In this document: positions 1 through 11,709 of the stretch, in pieces
Numbering within the stretch: position 1 is the stretch's first letter
Layout: the number at the start of each line of letters is the position of its first letter
Assembly (NCBI GenBank): GCA_027627225.1
Contig: JAPFQT010000160.1
Coordinates: 1-64,000, forward strand
Length of the DNA: 64,000 bases
Source: Congeria kusceri
Lineage: Eukaryota; Mollusca; Bivalvia; Myida; Dreissenidae
Direction: 5' to 3'
Notes under the pieces: generated by a model
Databases searched by the model: none
Seen by the model: the letters and a program-made list of their open reading frames with translations, nothing else
Told to the model about the DNA's origin: nothing
Program-made: the position numbers and the translations under genes

Positions 1-75
1 GTCAAAGCTCTACATCTGTGTCAAATTTGTGGGGGTATTAATCACCTTTAGTGATAGCTCTAGTTGTTGTCAGTA
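1..75 (+). repeat. 3' tail of a dispersed array element
   Basis: The window opens inside a repeat. The phrase GTCAAATTTGTGG near the start recurs at about 9480 in the element at 9275-9535, followed there by similar T-rich text. Only the tail lies in the window. Confidence 0.45.
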
Positions 76-208
76 TTTGTATGTGTTTGAGATCAAATAA
101 TGTTTATTATTCTTGTTTATGGCAGCGAGGTTCAAATATTCAGTTAAAATTGTTTTAAAGCTTAAACAACAATGCCACTTGTAAGTTGAAGTAACTCTGA
201 TATTTCAG

Positions 209-262
209 GTGCAGTTGCACTGGCATCACTGCAAGATGGTGGTGGAGGCTTTCACACTGAAT
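209..262 (+). CDS. candidate internal exon, plus-strand gene
   Basis: A 54-nt open stretch follows a good acceptor (CTCTGATATTTCAG) and precedes a fair donor (AAT then GTGAAG). Read in phase 0 it gives 18 codons without a stop, beginning VQLHWHHCKMVV and ending FTLN. It ends in phase 0 and the terminal exon at 4724 starts in phase 0, so the two can be joined directly or through further exons. The family was not recognised. The second frame is also open for 24 codons, so the frame choice rests only on phase agreement. Confidence 0.38.
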
Positions 263-444
263 GTGAAGTTATTGCTACGTGAACCCTCATAGGCCACCAA
301 TCAACTAAGACCCAACTGAAAGTTTGCATTGAAGGTAACAGTGTCACTTTTCAAGAAGCAAGTTTTAGATTTGTTGTTATTGTTACTTTGATTTTTATGG
401 TATACATATAATTGTGGAACTTCATGTATAAAGAATATGTTGTT

Positions 445-1145
445 ATGCCCCCATTTTAGAGGGGGGCATATAGATTTGCCCTTGTCCGTCCGTCCTTCCG
501 TCCGTTGGATTTTGTGTCGCGTATAACTCAAAAAGTATAATTGCTAGATTGATGAAACTATATAAGCATATTCATCGGCATCGGGACTTGTGCACCTGGG
601 TATTTTGGTGCAGTTTTTTTTTACATCAGCGGAGTTATGGCCCTTTTTTAGCAAAACATGATATTTTTTTACTTGCGTCGCACATAGTGTATTACTGCTA
701 CAGTGATAAAACTTTATATACCTATTAATTAACATGTGAACTTGTGCACCTGGGTATTTTGGTGCATTTTTTTTCAGACGTCAGCAGAGTTATGGCCCTT
801 TTTTTAGCAAAAAATGACATTTTTGGCGCGTGTAACTCAAAAAGTATTATTGTTAGAGTGATGGAACTTGATAAACATATTAATCAGTATGTGAACTTGT
901 GCATCTGGGTATTTTGGTGCAGTTTTTCTGCCATCAGTGGAGTTATGACCTTTTTTTTTACCAAAAAATGAATTTTTGGATTTGTGTCGCGTGTAATTCA
1001 AAAAGTATAACTGCTAGACTGATAAAACTTTATAAACATATTCATCTGCATGTGAACTTATGCACCTGGGTATTGTGGTGCATTTTTTCCAACATCAGAG
1101 TTTTGTGACAACCAGCATCCATGTCCAACGGACACATGTCTAGTT
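445..1145 (+). repeat. array element family M1, copy 1
   Basis: Starts at TGCCCCCATTTTAGAGGGGG, passes a GTCCGTCCGTCC run, and holds about 3.6 diverged units of roughly 155 bp with the phrases AACTCAAAAAGTAT, GTGCACCTGGGTATTTTGG and GAGTTATGGCCC. It ends at GGACACATGTCTAGTTG. An inverted copy of the whole layout lies at 15780-16334. Short ORFs across it are not conserved between units, so it is treated as non-coding. It lies in the presumed intron of the plus-strand gene. Confidence 0.8.
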
Positions 1146-1155
1146 GTTTTGTTTT

Positions 1156-1767
1156 TAGCTCACCTGAGCACAACATGCTCATGGTGAGCTTTTGTGATCG
1201 CCTTTTGTCCGTCGTGCGCTGTGCGTTGTGAATCGTCAACATTTACCTGATAAACAAACTAGAAGCCGCATTTATTGCCCAATCTTTATGAAGCTTGCCC
1301 GCAATATTTGTGCGAATGATATCTTGGCCGAGTGCGAAACTGGGTCATGTGGGGTCAAAAACTAGGTCACTAGGGCAAATTGAAGAAAAAGCTTGTTAAC
1401 ACTCTAGAGTCACATTTTTGGCCCAACCTTCTTGAAACTTGCTCAAAACATTTGCTGTTATGATATCTCGACCGAATTCGAATTTTTTTTCCTCCATTGA
1501 AAAACATGGCCACCAAGGCGCGGGGCAGTTTTTCTTATATGGCTATATTGAAAATTTTATCAAGCTTGTCAACACTTTAGAGGCCACATATTTGCCCAAT
1601 CAACATGAAACTTGCTCAGAACATTTGTCTGAATGATATCTTGAACGAGTTCAAAACTTGGTCATGTGGGGTCAAAAACTAGGTCACTAGGGAAAATTGA
1701 AGAAAGACCTTGTTAACTCTCTAGAAGTCACATTTTTTGTCATTGGTTGGGCGGGCGGCGTACAACT
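1156..1767 (+). repeat. array element starting TTAGCTCACCTGAGCAC
   Basis: Begins TAGCTCACCTGAGCACAACA, followed by a mirrored GCTCATGGTGAGC and a GTCCGTCGTGCG run, then about three units of roughly 190 bp carrying GGTCATGTGGGGTCAAAAAC, TAGGTCACTAGGG and CTCTAGAG-TCACATTTTTG. This is a dispersed type I know from bivalve genomes. It abuts another array at about 1768. Confidence 0.75.
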
Positions 1768-2520
1768 GGGGTTTCTGCTCAATAACTCGACAATGAATTG
1801 AGATATTTTAATAAAACTTCATGCATAGATACCTTATATCAAGACCTCGTTTGGTTGGGTGGGGTCAAGGTTACTGTTACTAAAAATAGAAAAACGGTTT
1901 CTGCTCAATATCTCAAGAATGAATTTAGCTATTGTAATGAAACTTTATGCATAGATACCTTATATCGAGACCTTGCTTGGGATTGCATATGGAGTGGGTG
2001 GGTTCAAGGTGACTGTTACAAAACAGAAGAAACGATTTCTGCTCAATAACTCAATGATGAATTGAGATATTGTTATGAAACTTGATATTTAGATACTTTG
2101 TATCAAGACCTCGCTTGGGATTGCGTATAAGGGTGGGTGGCGTCAAGATAAAGGTCACAGTTTCTAAAAAGAGAAAAACGTTTTGTGCTTAATAACTCAA
2201 TAATAAATGGAGATATTGGTATGAAACTTCATTTATAGATACCTTATATCAAGACCTAGCTTGGGATTGCATATGGGGTGGGTGGGGTTAAGGTCAAGTT
2301 CACAGTTGCTAATAATAGAAAAACAGTATCCGCTCAATAACTTGAACAAATTGAGATATTGTTATGAAATTTCATATATTGATACCTTATATTAAGACCT
2401 CTCTTGGGATTACAAATGGGTTGTTTCAAATCAAAGTCAAGGTCATCATTACCAAAAATAAAAGTATGCTTTCCGCTCAATGACTCGAGAACAAATAGAG
2501 GCGTGGCCACGTTTCTAGTT
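1768..2520 (+). repeat. tandem array, unit 129-146 bp
   Basis: The phrase TCTGCTCAATAACTC and its variants recur at about 1768, 1897, 2034, 2180, 2325 and 2470. Units also share ATAGATACCTTATATCAAGA and GTGGGGTCAAGGT. The array ends near GAGGCGTGGCCACGTTTCTA. A shorter, reverse-strand copy of the same family is at 56835-57125. Confidence 0.8.
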
Positions 2521-3480
2521 TTATTATATTACTTACTTTAGGCATTGCGTTAGAAAAATTTGGTTTTCGTGGAATTTGCCTGTTTCTTGTTATAAATATG
2601 CATTGCACACCTTTTTGTGTGATAGTCAACAACAACCTCTAAGTCGATTTAATAGATAAGATCATGCTCGAGTATGTTATTTAGTCCTTATTTTCTGTTT
2701 TAAGACGTTCATACAATATAATTAATTATTGAATTTTTAACACTATATCATATAAAAACCACATTTATACAGTACTTATTGTAAAGAGTAAAGTCTTTAA
2801 CAAGAAGTTGTTATTTTAAAGTCAAACAACAAATAAAACGCCTACTATTGTACTGTTAATTCAAATCGATTAGACAGTAGAAACAAATTTCACATGTTTT
2901 AGCACACATAAGTTTGGCCTTTGCTTATTAATAAGTGCCTAGAATATGAAACAATTGACCTGCGAATGACAATACAGGCCACAGCGGGCAGTCAGAGGCC
3001 CTTTGACGTGTTGATAAGGGTACTGTCAAAGGCCCCTTTCAACAAACAGCCAATTAATGGATTAATATCAGTTTGTCAATGACATGTTACGAGTACGGGG
3101 ATTATCCACTATTGAAACAGAGATTGCAACTACATTTGAAATGACAGTAATAAACAAGTAAAACAATACAATAACAACATGTTCTTCACACGATAAGGTA
3201 TCCGAATCCCTTTTAAGTGTCTGGATAATTGACCATATTCAGATATTTGGATATCCGAATACTCGTAAGCATCCCTAATAATTATAAATGTGTTATTGAA
3301 AGATGTGATATATAAAATTGTTGTATATGTTATTCTGCATCTCTAGGTTTGTGCCAAAGCAGCTGGTGACAATCGTGGGCAGTATTGACATCTGACAAAT
3401 TCCATCTCAGATATTCCCTGTCTTACACAGAAATGCACATCAGAGATATGCAGTGTTTAAATGTTTTCTGCCTGTTGGTG
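2521..3480. other. intron, no gene seen
   Basis: AT-rich sequence without a supported exon. It holds a short mirrored pair of ATCCGAAT motifs at about 3195-3265 and a possible acceptor at 3346 (TCTGCATCTCTAG) followed by only 15 open codons, which I did not accept as an exon. Confidence 0.5.
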
Positions 3481-3489
3481 AGCTTATTA

Positions 3490-4130
3490 TGCCCCCCATC
3501 CAAAATGGCGGGGTATATTGGTTTGATAATGTTGGTCAGTTTGTCAGTCGGTCACTCGGCCTGTCTGTCGGTAGACCACTTTAGGTTCCGCTCCAAGTCC
3601 AATAGTTTTCATCCAATCTTAACCAAACTTCATGAAAATGTTTATCAGCATAATATCTCGGTTAAGATCGATAATCAGCCTAGTCGCTCCAGCAATTGTG
3701 GAGTTATGGCCCTTGTATTGTCTAAAATTAGCCTTTTTAGCCGTTTCCGCTCTCTAAGTAAACTCCAACAGTTTTCATCTGATCTTCACCAAACTTGCTG
3801 AAAATGTTTGTGGGCTTAATATCTTGGCCATGTTCGATAGTCTCAAGGAATTGTGGAGTTATGGCCCTTGAATTATCTAAAATTGGCACTCAAAGTCCAA
3901 CAGTTTTCATCTAATCTTCACCAAACTTGATAAAAATGTTTGAGTTTATAATATTTTTATAACACCCCATATACTGGAGAGTTATGACTCTTGATTTATC
4001 TAAATTTTGCCTTTTTAGCAGATTCCGTTCCCTATGTCCAACAGTTCTCACCCGATCATCACCAAACTTGATATTTTAAAGATTTTTTTAACCTAGAGGG
4101 GGCATAACTGTTTTGCAAACAGCTGTTATT
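3490..4130 (+). repeat. array element, GCCCCCCATCCAAAATGGCG type
   Basis: Starts at TGCCCCCCATCCAAAATGG with a GTCAGTCGGTCACTCGG run, then about 3.5 units of roughly 165 bp with TTTTCATC-AATCTTCACCAA, ACTTCATGAAAATGTT and GTGGAGTTATGGCCCTTG. It ends AGAGGGGGCATAACTG. The 138-codon ORF at its left end is an accident of the repeat. Confidence 0.8.
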
Positions 4131-4723
4131 TGATTTCATATATAGCTTGCATATGAATAGGGTCGTATTGGCCAAAGTTATGGTTCCAATAACAAACAAA
4201 CTTTCGTGAAATATTTTAGCTAACCTAAACATAATGTGTATCCATTGTATATCCTCATTCCCTATTCATTAATGATCCGGCTCACGAGAGCTCTTACAGG
4301 TCCAGCTGTATGAAACTTGTCTTCGTCGTACAAAGTTAGCTTTTCTATTAAAAACATCTTTTTGAAATATTTCTATACCACTAAGTTAAGTTGGAATCCA
4401 AGGGAAACATCAGTTAATGTACCAGGTGGTGCTCAGAGTGGAGAACAACACAACATCTTGTAGAAAAGCGTTTATATAGATTATATCCAGACAATGGTTA
4501 GACTGAATGTGGGTTCTTTGTAGCCAAAGTCAATGTTATTCTTGGTTGAGAAAAATAAATATTTTAGCTATGAGTTTCATGATTAATCATGACTTTTGTA
4601 GATTTGTTTACCATATATACTCTTGATAAAATCTTTCTATTAATTGTCTTTATTGTTACTCTCGCCGACAGACTAAAGTTGTTGGTCTTCCATCTTCAGT
4701 GTGTTTGTGTTTCTGTTTTACAG

Positions 4724-4822
4724 GCTCATTATAACGTGCAGCGTCTCCCGGTCGAGGCAAGCAGGTCACAGTGGGTCGAAGATTACTGCAACGTCTTTGA
4801 GAAGGCCAGGGAGCTCCGTTGA
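4724..4822 (+). CDS. terminal exon, plus-strand gene of unknown product
   Basis: A strong acceptor (TGTGTTTCTGTTTTACAG) precedes 32 codons and a TGA stop: starts AHYNVQRLPVEAS and ends NVFEKARELR. The composition (charged, helix-prone, few rare codons, several GC-ending codons) contrasts with the AT-rich surroundings and reads as real C-terminal coding sequence. Splicing is phase 0, which fits the exon at 209-262. The roughly 4.4-kb intron between them holds four array families. I do not recognise the family. Confidence 0.6.
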   Translation, partial: AHYNVQRLPVEASRSQWVEDYCNVFEKARELR

Positions 4823-5120
4823 TTGACTTTCTTATTAGATGTTAGTTTAAAACAGTTCTGGACATGTATACTGTTGAAAAATCTGATAGTTGCTTTTACG
4901 TTCATTTAAAAATAGTCCTATGATTGTATCTTTGCAAAAAAAGTGGCAAATAGTCATTTACAGTGCAATGATGTTATGGACAATCCCACTAGATAATTAT
5001 GGAGTCTATAAATTTTGTTGATTTTATGTAAAATATAATTGTGTTAAAATGTATTATACTTAAGATGGATAAAATGTAAGAAACATACTTGCTGAAAGAA
5101 AAATGCAAGGATAAATGATG

Positions 5121-5126
5121 AATAAA
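5121..5126 (+). promoter_or_regulatory. polyadenylation signal AATAAA
   Basis: AATAAA lies about 300 nt past the stop codon at 4822, in AT-rich sequence before the next array element, a reasonable 3' end for the plus-strand gene. Confidence 0.5.
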
Positions 5127-5176
5127 AACACAATAATTCGGCATGCATTATATGCACAACTTGATGCTTAAATGTT

Positions 5177-5627
5177 TAGCTCGAATAATCGAATAATCAC
5201 CAAATAGTTCAAGCTATACTACTCACCTGTTCGTTGGCGTAATGCTCTGGTTAATATTTGCGTGCAATAAGTCCATATCTCTGTAACTACTACAGATATT
5301 CAATTGAAACTTAACAAATCGTTGGGGTCATTATGTGAGGCCACTGACCAAGGCCCATAACTCTGACCTGCAATTAAGCATAATTATGCCCCGTTTTGCA
5401 CTTAGAAATTTCAGGTTTAAGTTTACGTGCAACAATTTCTATCTCTTTATCTACTACAGATATTCAGTTAAATTTCACACATGTCTTCATATAAGGTCAC
5501 TGGCCAAGGCACATAACTGTGACCAGCCTTATAGCAGAATTTTGCCCCTTTTTTGTTGTGATAAAGGTCCATAACTCTGACAAAGCGGTTGAATAGTCGA
5601 GCCCGCTGTCCAGAGACAGCTCTTGTT
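5177..5627 (-). repeat. array element family X, copy 1
   Basis: Reverse-oriented relative of the elements at 15266-16750 and 57494-58315. One end is TTAGCTCGAATAATCG, the other GAATAGTCGAGCCCGCTGTC plus the hairpin GCTGTCCAGAGACAGC. Between them are about two units of roughly 170 bp with GATATTCAATTGAAAC and CATAACTCTGACC. Confidence 0.8.
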
Positions 5628-6040
5628 GTGTGCAGAACTTACCTACAGTACTTGTGTGAAACAAAACTGAAAGTATTACTTGGGATTTACATCAAATTTT
5701 ATAACATAACAAATTCAATAGCCTTTTAGCCAGATTGTATGTTTTTAGATAAGTTTTTCTTTGGAGAAATTCATAAAAACTGCATATTAGTATTTTCCCA
5801 TAACACAGTATTCTATCAAATTGTTAGTAATTCTAAAACTGTAACTTCCATAAAATGTTGTTACTACTTTGTATGTTTGCTTGTGTTGCATGAATGCTTT
5901 CATTTGCAACATGTCTATGTCTGCAGATGTAAAAATGTATGTAAATTGTTCTTTGTATTGTACGACACTATGTTGTGCCATTCTTTTTATCTACTGCTGA
6001 AGTTTTAGGTCTGTCTGCGTGTTCATTATTCAAAATATTA

Positions 6041-6853
6041 TTATGCTCCACTTCGAAGAAGTGGGGGTATATTGCTTTTCACCTGTCAGTCGGTCGGATG
6101 GTAGGTCTGTCTGTCCATAGACCATTTCGTTTCCGCACGATATTTAGAGAAATCTTTGACCTACAAGTATGCTGGTTACTTGGGAGGTAAGGAAGACGCC
6201 TATTGATTGTTTAGGTCAACAGGTCAAAGGTCAAGGTTACAGGGGCTTGTAACATGAAATTCGTTTGCGCCCGATATCTAGAGAACGCTTTGACCGACGA
6301 TCATTTAAGTTGTTATGCTGGTTACTTGGGAGGAAAGGAAGTCACCTATCAATTTTGAGGTCAACAGGTCAATAGTCAAGGTGACAGAGGCTTGTAACAT
6401 GAAAACTGTTTCCTCTGTAGACTATTTCGTTTCCGCATGACATGTAGAATACGCTTTGACCTACAATCATCCAAGTTGGTATGCTGGTGACTCGTGTGGA
6501 AAGGAAGACGCCTATCAATTTTGAGGTCAACAGGTCAAAGGTCACAGGGGCTTGTAACATGAAAACTCTTTTCTCCGTAGACCATTTTGTTTCTGCAGGA
6601 TATTTAGAGATGTTTTGGCCTATTTGATGTTTAAATCAAACAGAAAACAGGTATCCTTATATAACAGACTGTAAAAATAAATCCATAATTATACTCTTTC
6701 TTTCTTTCAGCTTTATATTTACTTTCTAAGGCATCAACTTAATTTCCTCTCACTCTCAATGTGTTAATGTGCAGATACAATATTTAAAAAAATCTCTTAA
6801 CAATTGCATATATTGGCTGCAAGTCGGGGGGGGGCATACATGTTTTACAAACG
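6041..6853 (+). repeat. array element, TATGCTCCACTTCGAAG type
   Basis: Starts TTATGCTCCACTTCGAAGAA with a GTCAGTCGGTCGG run; about four units of 140-165 bp follow, each with GGTCAACAGGTCAA, AGGGGCTTGTAACATGAAA and CGTTTCCGCA-GATATTTAGAG. It ends at GGGGGGGGCATACATG. No coding signal. Confidence 0.75.
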
Positions 6854-6952
6854 TATCTTGTTTATTATTTTGATTTTAACCAGTAAATTGGATAAATCTA
6901 GAAATAAGAATGTATCTGAACAATGGGAGTACCACAAGTCTATAATTTGCTC

Positions 6953-6985
6953 CCTTAAAGGGACTTGTTCACAGTATTTCATATT
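6953..6985 (+). repeat. single TIR of a TTAA-type element
   Basis: CCTTAAAGGGACTTGTTCAC matches the outer end of the element at 58476-58947. No matching right end was found nearby, so this is a broken copy or solo end. Confidence 0.4.
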
Positions 6986-7049
6986 TGTAGACTGTTGGCA
7001 GAACCCAGTGGTCTTCAATAGGGTGATTTCGAGAGATTGAATCACATGA

Positions 7050-7960
7050 CCTTATTTTTACTCTGCAGGCTACGAAGCACTACCAATCGATATCCCTAAA
7101 TTTATATGCTTCATCGCTATTTTGGCCAGTTCAGGATAAGTCGACAAGTTGACTGTTTTGCATATCATTGCGTTTGTATTGAGTAGTTTGCACACAAACC
7201 TATATAACTACCAACATGTTGAAAGTAGGCAGTATAACAATGAGTAGTTTGGTTTATCTTTTATAAAAATGGCATTGCAGTCATTCAGTTGCATTCAAAC
7301 AAAGTTTTGCACTCTATTTTCCTTGATTTTGGTTTCTTTCCTTTTCTCGTCAACAGTCTTTCTGTGGCAAAACAGTTTTTATTGAAAAATGTTATTTAAC
7401 GTCTTAACTTCAAAACCTACGGCAGTTGGACTAAAAGCAACACTCAGATATTACAAAAGTCTGTCAAGCTAACTAATCAGCTAGACGATTTAATTTACAT
7501 GGACATGTATTTTGAATAAAATGTAAGTCATGTGCATTTTTAAAATTTCAAGGAACATCAAAGTTTTTGTCTTATTTCATTGTTTTGCGTTACAAACGCT
7601 CCCTAATTTTATCAATTTCAAATGAGAATTAATTACGCTATATTTTAATACATACAGTGTGCTAACTTGTGCCAGTAGTGTTCTTTTACTTCTTTATCTA
7701 GACTATGTTTAATGTTTGGAATATGTGAAAACAAAAATTAAAATTGTTTATTTTTTACTCTGTGAATAGGTTCCTCTAAAGTCAACATAAATTCTTGTCT
7801 ATTCTGAGTCAAAACAAATACCCCTGTTATGAGAAAATCTTACAGGCAATATGGTCAGTAAAAGTGGAATGTATTTGCATCTTTTTTTTTTTTATTACTT
7901 AACTTATGTACTTTTGTCCTTTGAAATTTATAATTTTCATCCCATTTTTGTCAAGTCCGC
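7050..7960. other. intergenic, no gene seen
   Basis: AT-rich sequence with no accepted exon. A good acceptor (TTACTCTGCAG, near 7068) is followed by 25 open codons and a stop, but no upstream partner is visible. Confidence 0.4.
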
Positions 7961-7964
7961 TTGT

Positions 7965-8960
7965 GGTCAGCTCGACATATTAGTTGTCAGAATGGCGGTT
8001 TGGTGTATGTTCGTGCGTGCGTCCATGAGTGCGTCCGTCCGATCTTGTCTGGACTGTTAATTCATCACTCATCAGTGAATTTAAAATCACTTGCCACAAA
8101 TGTTCAAAATGTAGAGTCGGTGTGTCACATGCAAGACCGGTGTCCCAAGCTCAAAGGTCAAGGTCACACTTAGAGGTCAAGGGTCAAATATGGGCATAAT
8201 ACAGCTTGTCCAGCCAGTTAATTCATTAATTATCAGGGAATTTGAAAATCACTTGCCACAAATGTTCACCATGTAGAGACGGCGTGTTGCATGTAAGACC
8301 TGTGTCCCTAGCTCAAAGGTCACCCTTAAAGGTCAAATGTCAAATATGAGAATAATACAGCTTGTCCTGACTGTTAATTCATTATTCATCGGGGATTTTG
8401 AAAATCACTTGCGAAACATGTCACCTTGTGGAGAAGGCATGTTGCATGCAAGACCCTAGCTCAAAGGTCAAGGTCACACTTAGTTAGAGATCAAAGGTCA
8501 AATATGGGCATAATACAGCTTGACCGGACCTTTATCATTCATCAGGGCATTTTAAAATACTTGTCACAAATGTTCAGCATGTAGAACGTCTTGTCGCACC
8601 CAAGATATGTGTCCCTAGCTCAAAGGTCAAGGTCACACTTAGAGGTTAGAGGTCAAATATGGGCATAATACAGCATGTCTGGACCAGATGTTCTTCATTT
8701 GTTAGTGACATTGTTGCACGCAAAAGACGTGTCCGTAGCTCAAAGGTCAAGGTTACACTTAGAGGTTAGAGGTCAAATATGGGCATAATACAGCATGTCT
8801 GGACCAGATGTTCTTCATTTGTTAGTGACATTGTTGCACGCAAGACGTGTCCCTAGCTCAAAGGTCAAGGTTAGACTTAGAGGTTAGAGGTCAAATATGG
8901 GCATAATACAGCATGTCTGGACCAGATGTTCTTCATTTGTTAGTGACATTGTTTTGCACA
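7965..8960 (+). repeat. array with two phases, unit about 165 then about 119 bp
   Basis: Starts with a GTGCGTGCGTCCATGAG run. Early units (to about 8640) carry AATTCATCACTCATCAG, CACTTGCCACAAATGTTC and CTCAAAGGTCAAGGTCAC. The last three units, beginning near 8641, 8761 and 8879, are 118-120 bp and nearly identical, so they were duplicated much later than the rest. Confidence 0.8.
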
Positions 8961-9274
8961 AAATTTATGTTTATCATTTACTCGAAAACAGGTGCAACAT
9001 GTTGCCAACCGGCATTCAATATTATTTTTTGACAATGCATATACACTCTCTGTTAAAACATATCTTTTTACTTGTGTTATGTTGATAGAAGCTGATCAAA
9101 GTTTGTTTTGTTCAGAAATTGTCCAGAATCGAGTTGTAATGAAATGTAAACAAATAGCAGTTTTAAAAGATGTCTACTTAATCTTTCACTAAACAGTTTT
9201 ATTAATACGCTTCTTATGCAAGAAATCTAAAAAGCTTTATTAATATCTTTATGCAAAAAATCTAGATAGTTTTT

Positions 9275-9535
9275 ATACCCCCATAAAGTGGGAGGCATTA
9301 GGTATTGCACTTGTCCGTCCGTCCATCTTTCATACGTCCCGAAATTGTGTGTACTCAACTCCTCTTTAACTGCTGGGCAGATTTTGCTGAAACTCTCACA
9401 ACTGACGAACCTTAATGTGTAGGTGATCGTGAAGGACGAAAGTTTGGCTGCAACCATTCGTGGCAGAATTATGGATCTTTGTCAAATTTGTGGAGGCAAA
9501 TATTAGTGTTGGCAACATGCCCTTTGTCTGTATGG
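9275..9535 (+). repeat. array element, TACCCCCATAAAGTGGG type
   Basis: Starts TACCCCCATAAAGTGGGAGG with TTGTCCGTCCGTCC, then TGTGTGTACTCAACTCCTC and CTGCTGGGCAGATTTTGCTG. One unit plus a tail with GTCAAATTTGTGG, which is also present at the window start. Confidence 0.65.
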
Positions 9536-10642
9536 GTCGTGGGAAATTTTGTCTCTGTGACACATCACATCATTTAATCTGAGTTTACCTTGAATTGGTG
9601 ATGCAGAAATTATTGTCTAAATAGACATGTCATGAAGTCCAAAACAAAAGATAAGAAAAATACAACTATTTAATAATTAGTAAGTTCTTGGCCCAGTTGC
9701 TGTAAATTTCTATGGCCATTAACTTTCAGTGTAAATATAATTAATTTAATGAACAACATGCTCATTTTTAATTAGAATTTATAATAGCAGTTGTTCAGAT
9801 TAAACTCATATTTCAAAATTTTAATGTCATAATTATTTACATGAATAATTTAATCCAAATTCTAACAACTGTAACCTGACTTGTTAGTTAATTTTGAGCA
9901 ACTCACCACTGACAATGTCATAATATGTTGTTACAGGCATTTATACTCGGTCAAAACAGAAACAGTTTATCAATTTTGGGGAAGCAGATCTAGATACAGT
10001 AAACAATGATTGATTTTTAAAATACAATGTTTTCAACATACATGTGTGCATTTTCATAATTTCTATACATAAATTATTGTAAATTATTATTTATGACGTA
10101 GTGGTTGCTAACAAAAAGAGAACAAATTATAAAGTCTCCGGTTTCTTTTTTGGTTCAAGTGTATAGATTTTGTCTCATTAAATTTGTGTGCAGTACGGAT
10201 GTTTTCATTTATTGAACTTATGTAATCAATGCAATGCTTTTATTACTGTTCTGTATATAGTTAAGCTCCATGAACACGACATTCATTGTGAGCTGTTCGA
10301 ATACGAGACCTTTCCTGCGTCATCAGTCGTCTTAACATTGTGTGTACAACTGATAGTTCAACTGAAATGTTTAAACCAATGGCCAGTAACAAAGAAGTAG
10401 TTGCTTCATTTTTGAAAAAAAAGAGCACATGTTCTTTTAGGCTCAACAGAGAAGTAAACTTTCACAGACTGTGCAAGATCCATTGACAGCAATAACAAGC
10501 AATTTCTTTTAATAATTCAAGTCATATGCATCAGTAGGATCTCATCCTCTCCCGAAGGTGGAGGGATGTCATTCTGTCAGGAGTCATTTATTAACCAAGG
10601 GATAATATTGGGAAAGTTCTTTAACATTAAATTTGATGCTTA
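9536..10642. other. intergenic, no gene seen
   Basis: AT-rich, low-complexity sequence between the two converging genes. The short ORFs have no splice borders or recognisable composition. Confidence 0.45.
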
Positions 10643-10938
10643 ATTAAAGCCACCGAATCCGCATTGAGTAGAAAATTAAAAAACAACAATCGGATAAAAA
10701 AAAAATTCAACAGAGCAAGTTTTAAGTAATCCAAAAATATAACATTAACCATGTTAACAATGATTATTACCGTGTCAAACTTGCTGTAGTTATGTCTGCT
10801 GTTTTTGTAACACTATCTTTTTTGTGAAATTATTTTAAATTATGACACGTGTAAACTGTTCTAGTAAATATATTGTATTGCTAAATAATCTAAGAATGTT
10901 GACAGTATTCTCATTGAAAACAGATTTGGTGGCTTAAT
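10643..10938. mobile_element. short TIR element, CACCGAATCCGCATTG family, copy 1
   Basis: The left end reads TTAATTAAAGCCACCGAATC and the right end GATTTGGTGGCTTAATTG, an imperfect inverted pair. The left subterminal CGAATCCGCATTGAG recurs in the copy at 22621-22824. No ORF; a non-autonomous element. Confidence 0.5.
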
Positions 10939-11019
10939 TGTAAATCATCTAATATTGCCCATTGGGATTTATTACTTACTCAGGCCAAACATAATTGTTT
11001 GTTTCTGGCAGCAGTTTCA

Positions 11020-11115
11020 AAAAACTTAGGTCGCTAAAACTTTAGGGTTGGGGGGTTTATACTAGGTAGGGTCGAGTTGCCCGAAACACAAAATTTTTTT
11101 GGCCTCCCCATAAAA
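11020..11115 (-). repeat. single end of the AGGCCAAA TIR family
   Basis: TAGGTAGGGTCGAGTTGCCC, then GAAACACAAAAT and TTGGCCT, matches the inner and outer parts of the TIRs at 59620-59967. No second end is visible, so it is a remnant. Confidence 0.45.
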
Positions 11116-11525
11116 CATGACCTTTGCCTGTATTCGTAGCTGATGCTTTTAAATATAACTATTTTACTGCCTACATTAATTGGTGAGTGGTAGTATTACA
11201 AAATCTTCATCTTACTAAATTTTGTTATCTCCAAGTTGCCAGGAATTCAATGTAATTTTGGCATATCTGAAGTTAGACATATCTGATTATGGAATTTTAT
11301 AAATATAGAGTTAAAATAAGTTGAAAAATTGCAACATAAAATAAAAGCTTAATTAAGTCTGACTTCCACCCTGGCTTGTATTTAAAACCAGTCTCATGGT
11401 TTTGCCGAAAATCTTGTGTGTGACATACTTTTCCTTCCAAAACATTTCGGCTCGGGTTCTAAATTCAGTGTGCCTTTTCTATAAAAAAGCGATTTAAAAA
11501 AAAACATTGAGATTTAAACAAATAG

Positions 11526-11531
11526 TTTATT
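11526..11531 (-). promoter_or_regulatory. polyadenylation signal AATAAA (minus strand)
   Basis: AATAAA on the minus strand, about 85 nt past the stop at 11613, fits the 3' end of the minus-strand gene. No other close hexamer lies between them. Confidence 0.5.
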
Positions 11532-11612
11532 TAACCATATTCACAGTACAATTTTAAGCTGTGACAAGTACTCTTAATCTGGTCCATAGAGAACAGAAAT
11601 TTAAATAACATT

Positions 11613-11709
11613 TCATGTCTCCCATTGAAATCCTTCCCCATGCCATGGCTTGCTTTGTTGATCAATAACTGCTGCAACTCGGGTGACGATACATCTCAGT
11701 GAATCACTT
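11613..11709 (-). CDS. probable terminal exon, minus-strand gene
   Basis: Follows the acceptor CATGATATATTTCCAG. Read with one leading base it gives 31 codons and a TGA; it begins SDSLRCIVTRVAAV and ends GEGFQWET, with good coding character. This frame needs an upstream exon ending with two bases of a codon, whereas the exon at 12918-13048 ends on a codon boundary. Either a small exon between them was missed, or direct splicing gives an immediate stop (AAG TGA) and a shorter protein. Confidence 0.5.

Noticed and set aside
3346..3395. Possible exon after TCTGCATCTCTAG
   Set aside because: Only 15 open codons (FVPKQLVTIVGSIDI) before a stop, no donor, and it would end the plus-strand gene before the better terminal exon at 4724.
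5335..5574. ORFs over array family X with recurring PLF..RNFR.. peptides, also at 15392 and 57847
   Set aside because: The peptides recur because the DNA units recur; frames shift and stop between units.
7068..7150. Possible terminal exon after TTACTCTGCAG
   Set aside because: 25 open codons then a stop, but it lies beyond the polyA signal of the plus-strand gene and no upstream partner was found.
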